Positions 8,773 to 16,897 of a DNA stretch of 64,000 bases are shown one piece after another. How positions within the stretch are numbered: the stretch's first letter is position 1; each line of letters opens with the position of its first letter. The notes under the pieces were generated by a model. It saw nothing but the letters and a program-made list of their open reading frames with translations, was not told the origin of the DNA and did not search any database. This DNA comes from JBDHWI01 sp964590135 (GTDB lineage: Bacteria; Chloroflexota; Anaerolineae; J036; Brachytrichaceae). A program made the position numbers and the translations under genes. The stretch spans positions 59,675 to 123,674 of the forward strand of contig CAZPVX010000014.1 of the NCBI GenBank assembly GCA_964590135.1, read 5' to 3'.

Positions 8773-9123
8773 TCATTCAGCGCCATTGGCACTCTGCGGC
8801 GGCGGCTTGCGCCGCAATTTTTGATAAACGATCTCCTCGGCATCGAACAGCTTCATGTCCACGCGCATCTCGTCGCTGACGACGACGCCCTCTTCTTCCA
8901 GCCGCCGGCGCTGTTCGAGCAGCGCATATTGATTCGAGATGCGCCCCTGCGAATTGATCACGCGCCACCACGGCACCTTGCTGTCGTCGGGCAGCGCGTG
9001 CAGCGCAAAGCCGACATAGCGCGCCGAGCGCGGGTTGCCGCATTGTCGCGCCACGCCCCCGTAGCTCATCACCATGCCCTTCGGGATGCGCCGCACCACA
9101 CGATACACATCTTCGAATTTCAC
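8773..9123 (-). CDS. Alkyltransferase-like (ATL) DNA-binding protein
   Basis: This is the DNA-binding half of an O6-alkylguanine-DNA alkyltransferase: VYRVVRRIPKGMVMSYGGVA, GNPRSARYVGFAL, then VPWWRVINSQGRIS. The alkyl-acceptor Cys of the PCHR motif is Trp here, as in ATL proteins, which bind alkylated guanine and hand it to nucleotide excision repair rather than repairing it. I start at a GTG (9123) immediately before KFEDVYRVV. The frame stays open 14 codons further up, but that peptide derives from an A/T-rich 'cttt-gc-' intergenic stretch and does not look like protein. The protein is about 116 residues, normal for the family. Confidence 0.85.
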   Translation of the reverse strand: MKFEDVYRVVRRIPKGMVMSYGGVARQCGNPRSARYVGFALHALPDDSKVPWWRVINSQGRISNQYALLEQRRRLEEEGVVVSDEMRVDMKLFDAEEIVYQKLRRKPPPQSANGAE

Positions 9124-9183
9124 GAGGCTGGTTTTAACGCAAAGTCGCAGGGATGCAAAGGACAAAGCCGGCGCAACCTGGCG

Positions 9184-10806
9184 CTAAATCAGTTTGAAAT
9201 CCTCAGCGATGAGGCGCGCGGTGATCTTCGCGCCCATCATCACGCCCGGCACGCCGCCGCCGGGTTGGGTGCTGGCGCCCACCAGATACAGCCGCTCGAT
9301 GTCTTCGCTCCGGTTGTGCGGGCGAAAGTACGCCGATTGCGTCAACACCGGCTCTGGCCCGAAGGCGTTGCCGGCGAAGCTGCTCAGGTCGTGCTCGAAG
9401 TAATGCGGCGTGATGCAACTCTTGTAGACCAGGCGGTCGCACAGCTCGGGAATGTAGCCCTGCGCGTCGAGGAAGCGCAGCGATGCATCCATCAGGCGCG
9501 GGCCTGCCTCGTTCCAGTCGATGGCCGCGCCGGCGCCGCTCCTGTTCGGCACAGGGATCAGCGTGTAGGCGGCGTGGTGGCCGGCCGGCGCAAGGCTGGG
9601 GTCGGTCAGCGTCGGCACATGCAGGTAGTGCGACATCTCACCTGTCAGCGCCTTACGCTCGAAGATGTCGGTCAGCAATTCCTCATAACGCGGGCTGAGG
9701 ATGATGTTGTGGTGGCGCAGGTTCAGCGCCAGACCGTCGGCGCGAAAGCCGAAGTAGATCACCAGCAGCGACATGCTCTGCCGCGTGCGGCGGATGCGTC
9801 TGTCGGTGTTGAACAGGCGATCCGCCGGGTCGATCAACCTGAGGTAGGTGTTGGCGTAATCGCCATTCGACACGACGAGATCGGCCTCGATCACGTTGCC
9901 ATCGGCCAGTTCCACGCCGCGCGCCACGCGCCGGCCATAGCGCGCCGGCCTGCCGCCCCTCTCGTCACTGACCACGATGCGCTTCACCTCGCTGTTGCAA
10001 CGCAATGCGCCGCCCAGCGCCTCGAATTTTTGCAACAGGCCATGCACCAGCGCGCCGGTGCCGCCCATCACAAAATGCACGCCCCACGTCGTCTCGACGA
10101 AGTGGATCATGGCGTAGAGCGCTGGAACACGCAGCGGGTTGCCGCCGATCAGCAGCGGTTCGAACGAGAACACCCGGCGCAGCTTGTCGCTCGTGAAGTA
10201 TTTGCTGGTGAATGAGAAGAGCGGGCGCACCGCATCCAGCCTGAACAGCGCCGGCGCCACTTTCAACAGCGCCGGCAGGTCTTTGAAGTAGGTGTAGCCG
10301 AGCTTCAAAAAGCCCTGCTCGAAGATGGCCTTTGCGTCGGCGTGGAAGCGTTCGTAGCCGGCGAGGTCTGCCGGCGCGAGCGCTGCGATCTGCTCGCGCG
10401 TGTGAGCCGGGTCGCCGTCGTAATCGAAATACGTGCCGTCCTCAAAATAAATCCGATAGAACGGCAGGATCGGCGCGAGCGTGACGTGCCGCGATGTGTT
10501 CGGCCCGCCACTGACGCCGCTGCTGACATGCGTCTCTGCGCCGAAAATCGACGCCGGGAAGTCTTCGTTGTTGAGGTGCGGCTGTCCGCGCTCCAGCGAG
10601 AACAACTCCTCGAGCAAGTGCGGCGCGGTGATCACCGTCGGCCCCATGTCGAACGTGAAGCCCTGCGCTCGGCGCACATAGGCGCGACCACCCGGCGCAT
10701 CCAACTTTTCCAGAATGGTCGTGTCGAAGCCGAGACTTTGCAGCCGGATGCCGAGCGACAGCCCGCCAAACCCCGATCCGATGATGATCGCGCTGCGATT
10801 CGCCAT
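9184..10806 (-). CDS. Phytoene desaturase/CrtI-family FAD-dependent oxidoreductase
   Basis: A 540-residue CrtI-type flavoprotein. It has an N-terminal Rossmann motif GSGFGGLSLGIRLQSLG, the EKLDAPGGRA dinucleotide-binding extension, FTFDMGPTVIT, and the C-terminal signature LVGASTQPGGGVPGVMMGAK. CrtI-type enzymes desaturate or isomerise carotenoid precursors such as phytoene. No crtB or other carotenoid gene is nearby, so the exact substrate (phytoene, diapophytoene or a cleaved intermediate) cannot be told. The gene begins three bases after the serA stop codon and is probably co-transcribed with serA, an unusual partner. Confidence 0.85.
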   Translation of the reverse strand: MANRSAIIIGSGFGGLSLGIRLQSLGFDTTILEKLDAPGGRAYVRRAQGFTFDMGPTVITAPHLLEELFSLERGQPHLNNEDFPASIFGAETHVSSGVSGGPNTSRHVTLAPILPFYRIYFEDGTYFDYDGDPAHTREQIAALAPADLAGYERFHADAKAIFEQGFLKLGYTYFKDLPALLKVAPALFRLDAVRPLFSFTSKYFTSDKLRRVFSFEPLLIGGNPLRVPALYAMIHFVETTWGVHFVMGGTGALVHGLLQKFEALGGALRCNSEVKRIVVSDERGGRPARYGRRVARGVELADGNVIEADLVVSNGDYANTYLRLIDPADRLFNTDRRIRRTRQSMSLLVIYFGFRADGLALNLRHHNIILSPRYEELLTDIFERKALTGEMSHYLHVPTLTDPSLAPAGHHAAYTLIPVPNRSGAGAAIDWNEAGPRLMDASLRFLDAQGYIPELCDRLVYKSCITPHYFEHDLSSFAGNAFGPEPVLTQSAYFRPHNRSEDIERLYLVGASTQPGGGVPGVMMGAKITARLIAEDFKLI

Positions 10807-10809
10807 GAT

Positions 10810-12399
10810 CTACAGCATCATCTGTTTCACCCACACCACTTCTGGCAGATCCTTCAGCGCCTTGATGGTGTAATCTGGCACGGGGTTGTCCAGGTTTACA
10901 AACGACAGCGCGAGGTCGCCAGGCTTGGTGCGACCCAGGCGATACTCGGCGATGTTGACGTAGTTCGCGCCGAGGATGGTGCCGACGCGGCCAATCACGC
11001 CCGGCACATCACGCGAGGAGATCATCAGCGCCTGCCCGAACGGCACGGCGTCGATGCGGAAGCTGTCGATCTGCACGATGTGCGGCTCGGTGCTGTCGAA
11101 CAGCGTGCCGGCGACCAGATGCTCTTCCTGATCGGTGCTGACGCGGCACGACACCAGGTTGGTGTAATCGCTGCTGGTCAGGTTCAGCGCCTGCGTCACG
11201 GTAATGCCGCGCTCGTTGGCGATGATCGGCGCATTGACAAAATTCACGCGGTCGCTGCCAAGCATGGGCGCGAGCAGCCCGCGCAGCAGCGCCACTGTCA
11301 GCGCCTTCACGTGCGGCGCAACATCGCTGCCGCGATATTCCACCTCCACGCGATTCAGCCGGCCGTCGAGCAGGCTCGCCTGCAGCTTGCCCATTTTTTC
11401 GGCCAGCGTGAGATAGGGTTTGACGATGTGCAGCGCGGCCGGGTCGATGGGCGGGAAGTTCACTGCGTTGCGCACATCGCGCTCGTGCAGCGCGTCGATC
11501 ACCTGCTCGGCGATCTGGATCGACACATCGCGCTGCGCCTCGGCGGTGCTGGCGCCCAGATGCGGGGTGACCACGACATTGGACAGCTTGAAGAGCGGGT
11601 GATCCGCCGGCGGCGGCTCCTCCTCAAACACATCCAGCGCTGCGCCGCCCAGTTTGCCGCTGCTCAAAGCCTGATAGAGCGCGTCCGAATCGACCAGCGC
11701 GCCGCGCGCCACGTTGATCACGCGCGCGCCCGGCTTCATCTTTGCGATGGCCTCCGCATCCAGCAAACCGCGGCTGCCCTGCGTCAGCGATGAGTGCAGC
11801 GTGATGAAGTCGGCCTGCGCCAGCACCTCGTCCAGCGAGAGCAGCGCCACTTTGTTGGCGCGCGCCGATTCCTCGTTCACATACGGATCGAAGGCGACGA
11901 TCTCCATGCCAAAGGCTTGCGCGCGCTTGGCGACCTGCGTGCCGATGCGGCCCAGGCCGATCACGCCCAGCACCTTGCCCTGCAATTGCACGCCCATGAA
12001 CTTGCCGCGCGTCCACTCGCCCCGGCGCAGCGAGGCGTCGGCCAGCGGGATGTTGCGGGCGAGCGCGAGCATCATGGCGACGGTGTGCTCGCAGGTGGCG
12101 ATGGTGTTGGCCTGCGGCGTGTTCATCACGATGATGCCGCGGCGAGTGGCGGCATCCACGTCGATGGTGTCGACGCCGATGCCGGCGCGCCCCACCACGC
12201 GCAGCTTCGCGCCATGCTCGATCACCTCGGCATCCACGCGTGTTTCGCTGCGCACGATCAGCGCGTCGAAGTCGGCAATCTTTGCGAGCAAATCGGCGCG
12301 CGGCATCTTCTTCACGACGTGCGCCGCAATCGTGGGGTCGGCGTTGAGCAGTTCGAGGCCGGCCGCAGATAAATCATCAGGGATGAGGACGTTGTACAT
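10810..12399 (-). CDS. serA: D-3-phosphoglycerate dehydrogenase
   Basis: SerA oxidises 3-phosphoglycerate with NAD+ as the first step of serine synthesis. The 529-residue protein is the long form. Substrate domain: VLIPDDLSAAGLELL, RSETRVDAEVI, VGRAGIGVDTID. NAD-binding domain: LGVIGLGRIGTQVA. Catalytic region: INVARGALVD and TPHLGASTAEAQ. An allosteric-substrate-binding domain and a C-terminal ACT domain follow (QALMISSRDVPGVIGRVGTI). I use the ATG at 12399 instead of an upstream in-frame start because MYNVLIPDD matches the family N-terminus. It is divergent from recO across a 78-base gap and is followed closely by the desaturase gene. Confidence 0.93.
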   Translation of the reverse strand: MYNVLIPDDLSAAGLELLNADPTIAAHVVKKMPRADLLAKIADFDALIVRSETRVDAEVIEHGAKLRVVGRAGIGVDTIDVDAATRRGIIVMNTPQANTIATCEHTVAMMLALARNIPLADASLRRGEWTRGKFMGVQLQGKVLGVIGLGRIGTQVAKRAQAFGMEIVAFDPYVNEESARANKVALLSLDEVLAQADFITLHSSLTQGSRGLLDAEAIAKMKPGARVINVARGALVDSDALYQALSSGKLGGAALDVFEEEPPPADHPLFKLSNVVVTPHLGASTAEAQRDVSIQIAEQVIDALHERDVRNAVNFPPIDPAALHIVKPYLTLAEKMGKLQASLLDGRLNRVEVEYRGSDVAPHVKALTVALLRGLLAPMLGSDRVNFVNAPIIANERGITVTQALNLTSSDYTNLVSCRVSTDQEEHLVAGTLFDSTEPHIVQIDSFRIDAVPFGQALMISSRDVPGVIGRVGTILGANYVNIAEYRLGRTKPGDLALSFVNLDNPVPDYTIKALKDLPEVVWVKQMML

Positions 12400-12477
12400 T
12401 GCGGACGGCATTATAGGCGTGGCACACGCGCATCCACTCATTTATCGCACAGCAAGAGCGGGTAGACTGGCCGCATC

Positions 12478-13254
12478 ATGAGCCGTGTGCGATTGTTCTC
12501 CACGCCGGCGATTGTCCTGCGCCGCGCCGACTATGGCGAAGCCGACCGCCTGCTGACGCTGCTCACGCCCGAGCGCGGCAAGCTGCGCGTGCTGGCCAAA
12601 GGCGCGCGCAAGATCACCTCGCGCAAGGCCGGCCATATCGAACTCTTCACCCAGACGCAGGTGCTGCTCGCCAGGGGCCGCGCCTTCGACATCGTCACAC
12701 AGGCCGAATTGATCGAGCCGCATCGCGCATTGCGCGAGGACGTCTCACGCGGCGGGCAGGCGCATTATCTGTGCGAACTGGCCGAGCAGTTTGCGCCGGA
12801 GGACAACGACGCGGCGGCGCTCTACGATCTGCTGGCGAGCGGACTGGCCTGGCTTGGGCAGTCGAAGGATGCGCTGCTCACGGCGCGCTTCTTCGAGATG
12901 CGCCTGCTGTCGCTGGAGGGCTATCGCCCCGATCTGTTTCATTGCTCGCGCACTGGCGAGACGCTGGAGATCGACCGCGACCCGGCGGTGGAGCGCGCGG
13001 CGTTCTCGCCGCAGCAGGGCGGCACGCTGATGTCGTCGGCGGCGATGCTGGCGCGCGATGCGCTTTTCATCAACCGCAGCACATTGCTGCTGCTGCGCGC
13101 CCTGCAGACGCGCCCGTTCGAGGAGATCAACGCGCTGGCTGTCACGCGCGAGGTGCACGATCAACTGGAGCGCGCGATGCAGGCGTATGTGAGCTATGTG
13201 ATCGAGCGCCGCCCGCGCTCGCCGGCGCTGATCCGGCAGATGGAGATGCGCTAA
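12478..13254 (+). CDS. recO: DNA repair protein RecO
   Basis: RecO loads RecA in the RecFOR recombination-repair pathway. The 258-residue protein has the N-terminal OB-fold (TPAIVLRRADYGEADRLLTLLT, GKLRVLAKGARK) and the helical C-terminal domain. The zinc finger that many RecO proteins carry (four Cys) is not intact: only one Cys remains in the LFHCSRTGETLE segment. Finger-less RecO proteins are known, so this need not affect function. The tRNA-Arg gene begins 14 bases downstream. Confidence 0.9.
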   Translation: MSRVRLFSTPAIVLRRADYGEADRLLTLLTPERGKLRVLAKGARKITSRKAGHIELFTQTQVLLARGRAFDIVTQAELIEPHRALREDVSRGGQAHYLCELAEQFAPEDNDAAALYDLLASGLAWLGQSKDALLTARFFEMRLLSLEGYRPDLFHCSRTGETLEIDRDPAVERAAFSPQQGGTLMSSAAMLARDALFINRSTLLLLRALQTRPFEEINALAVTREVHDQLERAMQAYVSYVIERRPRSPALIRQMEMR

Positions 13255-13268
13255 AATCATTGCGTCAA

Positions 13269-13537
13269 GCCCGCGTAGTTCAAACGGATAGAACAACGCC
13301 GTCCTGAATCGTTTGGGCGCCGGCGGGGAAACCCGCTGGATGAATGCAGTCAAATTCGGAGGAACCTGTCAGTGGCAATTCCGAGCCAAGTCAGTCGGCA
13401 ACGACTGAAAGGTGTAGAGACTAGACGGCTGCCGCCTAAGGCGCATCTGCGCGATGGCGAAGGTATAGTCCAGGGAGTTGGGGAAACCCACGCAAACCCG
13501 AAGGCGTGTGTTGTGGGTTCGAGTCCTGCCGCGGGCG
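13269..13537 (+). tRNA. tRNA-Arg(CCU), interrupted by a group I intron
   Basis: The exons fold into a normal tRNA. Acceptor arms are GCCCGCG (13269-13275) and CGCGGGC (13530-13536); the D-arm is GTTC/GAAC; the anticodon stem is ACGCC (13296-13300) and GGCGT (13503-13507); the T-arm is GTGGG/CCTGC around TTCGAGT; the discriminator is G13537. CCA is not encoded. The spliced anticodon loop is G-U-C-C-U-A-A, giving anticodon CCU. The 195-nt insert (13306-13500) sits between positions 36 and 37. Confidence 0.92.
13306..13500 (+). ncRNA. Self-splicing group I intron (IC3-like), 195 nt, no ORF
   Basis: The insert has the hallmarks of a small tRNA group I intron. The 5' exon ends in U36, pairing with an internal guide GGG near position 13315 (CCU/GGG, with a U-G pair at the splice site). 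A P2 hairpin capped by GAAA lies near 13330. The catalytic core GGTGTAGAGACTAGACGG starts at 13411 and its P7 partner GGTATAGTCC at 13462. A P9-like hairpin again has a GAAA loop, and the last base is G (13500). The core words closely resemble, from memory, those of the Azoarcus tRNA-Ile intron. No homing endonuclease is encoded. Confidence 0.92.
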
Positions 13538-13544
13538 CAAAAAA

Positions 13545-13579
13545 GAATCGCCTGGAGCTATCCAGGCGATTCTTTTTTT
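13545..13579. terminator. Rho-independent terminator after tRNA-Arg
   Basis: A perfect 12-bp stem (GAATCGCCTGGA / TCCAGGCGATTC) with a GCTA loop, preceded by six A and followed by seven T. It can act in both directions, serving the tRNA on the + strand and the convergent hypothetical gene on the - strand, whose stop codon overlaps its edge. Confidence 0.9.
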
Positions 13580-14240
13580 AGAAGACTTCGCGCGCCTCGC
13601 GCGGCGGCTGCACAAACTCCGTGATTTCGCGCTCGGTGATCGCCGGCGAGAGCAGCGTGCTGATCATGGCCGCGTTGCCCAAAAGCGTCGCGTCGGGTTG
13701 CTCCGGCAAAATCGGCGGCGTGTTGTCGCTCTCCAAACCCGGCTTGCCCAGCGCGGTTTCGACCAACTGTGAGCGCAGCGCAACCTCGATCTCGCTGAGC
13801 AGTTGCGCCTCTTCGTCGCTTACGCGCTTGCCGCCGATCAGGCCGAGAAGCGCGCCTTCCCTGGACGCCTCTGCGACGAGTTGCCCCACACTCACCACCC
13901 AATTCCGGTAGCGTTGCGCGGCCACCAGCTTCAGTCGCGCATCCAGGATGTTCGACGCGGCGGCGCAGGCGGCCAGTGCGCGCTCGCGGTAGTTTGGCGT
14001 TTCGATCTCGTTGAAGATCGCCGGCGGGCTTTGCTTGATGCTGGCTGCGATGTCTTGAATCAGCGAAATCTCTGCTGAATCGGATGCGGTTTTGGCGATG
14101 ACGTCGTATAGCGTGGCCTCTTCGCGCACGCTGCCCCATTGCCCGGATTGGCTTGCGGTGGCGACGGCCATGCCGGCCAGCAGCGGTGTTTGTCTCAGGG
14201 TTTCCCACTCTTCAGGGGCAAATGTGATCTCTCCAACCAT
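13578..14240 (-). CDS. Helical protein of unknown function
   Basis: I do not recognise this 220-residue protein. It is mostly alpha-helical, with a long central segment (ALAACAAASNILDARLKLVA and on through a Glu/Ala-rich helix) and no membrane segment, Cys cluster or known catalytic motif. The start is set by the ATG at 14240 with GGAG eight bases upstream; an open stretch of 36 further codons upstream reads like non-coding sequence. It is followed by the terminator shared with tRNA-Arg and lies behind the DeoR-type regulator gene on the same strand (100 bases between), so it could belong to that transcript. Confidence 0.65.
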   Translation of the reverse strand: MVGEITFAPEEWETLRQTPLLAGMAVATASQSGQWGSVREEATLYDVIAKTASDSAEISLIQDIAASIKQSPPAIFNEIETPNYRERALAACAAASNILDARLKLVAAQRYRNWVVSVGQLVAEASREGALLGLIGGKRVSDEEAQLLSEIEVALRSQLVETALGKPGLESDNTPPILPEQPDATLLGNAAMISTLLSPAITEREITEFVQPPREAREVF

Positions 14241-14340
14241 GTCTGCACTCCTTTTGATTGCGATGTGCGTGACTGGATGATAGCTGCGCTCTGTTAACGG
14301 GGCATTGGTTTCGCGCAGGCGCGCTGGCTGGCTGTGCGAT

Positions 14341-15108
14341 TCATGCAACGATCACGCGCAGGTTGGCGCTCTTTGCTTCGTCGATGAAGCCCGCCGGCGC
14401 GCCGGCGTCCGTGATCAGCGTATGCACCGCCGACAGCGGCGCAACAAAGGCTGCCGCCGCGCGCCCGATCTTGCTGTGGTCGGCCAGCAGCACCACTTCG
14501 CGCGCGATCTTCAGGATGGCGCGATCAGTCAATGTCTCCTGCAAGTCCACGTTGGTGAGGCCATGCTGCAAGTCCAGCGCGCTGATGCTCATGAACACCT
14601 TGTCGGCGCGCACCTCGCTCAGCGCCTGCTGGGTGATGTGGCCAATGAACGACATCTCGTTGCGGTTGAACACGCCGCCGAGTGACACGACCGATGCTTC
14701 CGGCGCGTCGGCCAGCACATTCAGCACCAGCAGTGAGTTGGTGATGACGTTCAGGCGTTTGCGGTTGCGCAGATGATGGGCGACTTCGAGGACGGTGCTG
14801 CCGCTGCTGAGGAAGATGGTCTCGCCGTCGCGCACCATTTCGGCCGCTGCCGCGCCGATGCGCGATTTGGCATCGGTTTGTTCGGCTATGCGAACCACCG
14901 CCGGCGAGATCGTGTTGCCATCCTGCGCGACCAGCGCGCCACCGTGAATGCGCTTCACTCTGCCGCGCTCTGCCAGCGCATCGAGGTCGCGCCGCGCCGT
15001 GGCCAGGCTGATGCCGAACTTGTCGCACAGCATCTGCACGCTCACCTGCTGGTTGCGCTCGACGTACTGAAGGATATGCTGTTGGCGCTCAAGGGTGGAG
15101 AGGGTCAT
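14341..15108 (-). CDS. DeoR/GlpR-family transcriptional regulator
   Basis: A 255-residue regulator with an N-terminal DeoR-type winged helix (LERQQHILQYVERNQQVSVQ, FGISLATARRDLDALAERG, KRIHGGA) and a C-terminal sugar-phosphate-binding isomerase-like domain (IFLSSGSTVLEVAHHL, LLADHSKIG, HTLITDAGAP). These proteins usually repress sugar-uptake or catabolic operons and are released by a phosphorylated sugar. It is divergent from the ngcEFG-like operon, and a perfect 16-bp palindrome sits 12 bases upstream of its start, so it is the likely regulator of that importer. Confidence 0.9.
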   Translation of the reverse strand: MTLSTLERQQHILQYVERNQQVSVQMLCDKFGISLATARRDLDALAERGRVKRIHGGALVAQDGNTISPAVVRIAEQTDAKSRIGAAAAEMVRDGETIFLSSGSTVLEVAHHLRNRKRLNVITNSLLVLNVLADAPEASVVSLGGVFNRNEMSFIGHITQQALSEVRADKVFMSISALDLQHGLTNVDLQETLTDRAILKIAREVVLLADHSKIGRAAAAFVAPLSAVHTLITDAGAPAGFIDEAKSANLRVIVA

Positions 15109-15120
15109 TGTATGTAAACA

Positions 15121-15136
15121 ATTCTTTGCAAAGAAT
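15121..15136. promoter_or_regulatory. Candidate operator: perfect 16-bp palindrome
   Basis: ATTCTTTGCAAAGAAT is a perfect palindrome in the intergenic region between the DeoR-type gene (12 bases away) and ngcE. Position and symmetry suggest an operator for the adjacent regulator, or for a LacI-type or global factor. Binding is inferred only from location. Confidence 0.55.
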
Positions 15137-15228
15137 CATGAAACGCTCAAGGATGCATCAAAACTACTTCATTCGCGCGTGTTTGTCAACAGCAAGACCT
15201 AAATTTGATGTTTTTTTGCGCGAAGTGA

Positions 15229-15256
15229 TTGACTTTTCGAATCTGGTCGTTACAAT
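15229..15256 (+). promoter_or_regulatory. Sigma70-type promoter for ngcE operon
   Basis: TTGACT (15229-15234), a 16-base spacer, and TACAAT (15251-15256), pointing at ngcE about 105 bases downstream. The surrounding sequence is AT-rich, unlike most of the window, and a T7 run lies just upstream. Confidence 0.65.
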
Positions 15257-15361
15257 CGCTTGTGAGCCGAATGACGACACCGCCGCGCCGATGTGAGACG
15301 CTGGCTGTTCCATCACTCGCGGTTCATCGACTTTCACATTCAATCTAGGAGAGAACGACCC

Positions 15362-16897
15362 ATGACCAACCAGAAACTGACTCGTCGCACGTTTGTGAGA
15401 GGCTCGGCACTCGCCGGCGGCGCCGCATTGATGGCGGCCTGCGCGCCGGCTGCCACGCCAGCAGCCCCCGCAGCCACGACTGCACCGGCAGCCACAGAGG
15501 CCCCCGCTGCCACAGAGGCGCCTGCAGCAACTGAAGCCCCCGCTGCCACCGAGGCGCCTGCGGCCACCGAAGCGCCGGCAACCGGCAGCACGATGGAAAT
15601 GCCCTTCCCGATGGATGATGCGGCCAAGAACCCGCTCAACATCGGCACGGATCCGATCGATGGTGTGTTCTTCTCCGGCGGCTTCGGCCATGCCTATATC
15701 GAGTATGCCGCCAAGCTCGTGGAAGCCGCCCACCCGGGCGTGAAGGTTGGCGTCAAGCCCTTGCAGAAGGTTGCCACCGAGTTGCGCCCGCGCGTTGTGG
15801 AAGGCAACCCGCCTGACGTGATCGACAACTCCGGCGCGGACGCCTTCAAGACCACCGACTTGGTCAATGACGGCCAACTGCAGGAATTGACAGAATTGTT
15901 CGGCGCTGCCTCGTTCGACACCCCCGGCAAGAAGTTTGCCGACACACTGTTCCCCGGCTCGCAGTTGCCCGGCGTGAACTTTGATGGCAAGCAGTTCGGC
16001 GTGAACGTGGCCTACACCGTCAGCGCGATCTGGTACAGCAAGCCCTGGCTGGAAAGCTCCGGCATCAAGATTCCGCCGACCTGGGCCGAGTTCCTCACCG
16101 TGCTGGAGGGCATCAAGAAGGAAGGCAAGATGGCCCCGTGGACGTATCAGGGCAAGTATCCCTACTACATGTGGGGCATCGTGCTGAACCAGCTGATGTG
16201 GAAGAGCGGCGGCAAGGATCAGATCATCGCCATCGACAACCTGGAGCCGAATGCGTGGAAGACGCCTGAGATCCTGCGCGCCGTGCAGGACATGTATGCG
16301 CTGTGGGACAAGGGCCTCATCCTCGAAGGCACCGCCGGCCTCACCCACACCGAATCGCAAGCGTTGTGGTTGCAGGGCAAGGCTGCCTTCATCCCCTGCG
16401 GCACCTGGCTGGAGAACGAGATGAAGGAGCAGACCCCGCCCGACTTCCAGATGACGGCGATGGGCGTGCCAGGCTATGCTGACGGCAAGGGCAACATCGA
16501 CTCGATTGCCGCCGGCGGCGGTGAGCCATTCGTCGTGTTCGCCAAGGGCAAGAACGTCAAGGGTGGCATGGAGTTCCTGCGCGCGCAGGTCTCGCGCTCG
16601 GCGGCCAAGTACTTTGCCGAGAACGTCAGCTCGCTGATGCCGGTGAAGGAAGTGACGGGCTTGCAGGCCAGCGAAGGCGTCAAGAGCGCCATCGCCCTGG
16701 TCGAGAAGGCCGGCGACAACATCATCACCTGGAACATCGCCGACTGGTACTCCGACTTCAACAAGGAGATCGAACAGCGCACCGGCGAGTTGCTCACCGG
16801 CAAGATGAAGCCGGAAGAGTTCGTCGATGCCCTGCAGAAGAAGGCCGACGAGATCGCCGCCAACCCCGACATCCCGAAGTTCAAGCGCACCGCGTAG
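15362..16897 (+). CDS. N-acetylglucosamine/diacetylchitobiose-type ABC transporter substrate-binding lipoprotein (NgcE-like)
   Basis: A 511-residue solute-binding lipoprotein. The signal has twin Arg (TRRTFVRG) and lipobox LMAAC (Cys27), suggesting Tat export. A linker of repeated APAATE-type units follows (about 28-75). The binding domain matches, from memory, the NgcE family of Streptomyces: ELRPRVVEGNPPDVIDNSGA, APWTYQGKYPYY, AIDNLEPNAWKTPE, LTHTESQALWLQGKAAF, IPCGTWLENE. NgcE binds GlcNAc and chitobiose. The start ATG follows AGGAGAG; an upstream in-frame start has no such site. The two permease genes follow after a structured 358-base gap. Confidence 0.85.
   Translation: MTNQKLTRRTFVRGSALAGGAALMAACAPAATPAAPAATTAPAATEAPAATEAPAATEAPAATEAPAATEAPATGSTMEMPFPMDDAAKNPLNIGTDPIDGVFFSGGFGHAYIEYAAKLVEAAHPGVKVGVKPLQKVATELRPRVVEGNPPDVIDNSGADAFKTTDLVNDGQLQELTELFGAASFDTPGKKFADTLFPGSQLPGVNFDGKQFGVNVAYTVSAIWYSKPWLESSGIKIPPTWAEFLTVLEGIKKEGKMAPWTYQGKYPYYMWGIVLNQLMWKSGGKDQIIAIDNLEPNAWKTPEILRAVQDMYALWDKGLILEGTAGLTHTESQALWLQGKAAFIPCGTWLENEMKEQTPPDFQMTAMGVPGYADGKGNIDSIAAGGGEPFVVFAKGKNVKGGMEFLRAQVSRSAAKYFAENVSSLMPVKEVTGLQASEGVKSAIALVEKAGDNIITWNIADWYSDFNKEIEQRTGELLTGKMKPEEFVDALQKKADEIAANPDIPKFKRTA
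15440..15590 (+). repeat. Low-complexity Ala-Pro-Ala-Thr-Glu repeat in ngcE linker
   Basis: At least five tandem units of about 18 bases encode (P)AATEAP-type motifs immediately behind the lipobox Cys. They form the surface linker of the binding protein. Such repeats vary in copy number between strains; the antisense frames across it are open only because of the repeat. Confidence 0.7.

Noticed and set aside
9124..9165. N-terminal extension of the ATL protein (SFASLRLCVKTSL)
   Set aside because: It translates a TTTGC..TTTGCGTTAAA intergenic stretch and has no family similarity; the GTG at 9123 is a better start.
13372..13581. 69-residue ORF over tRNA-Arg
   Set aside because: It lies inside the group I intron core and the 3' exon; the RNA structure explains the sequence.
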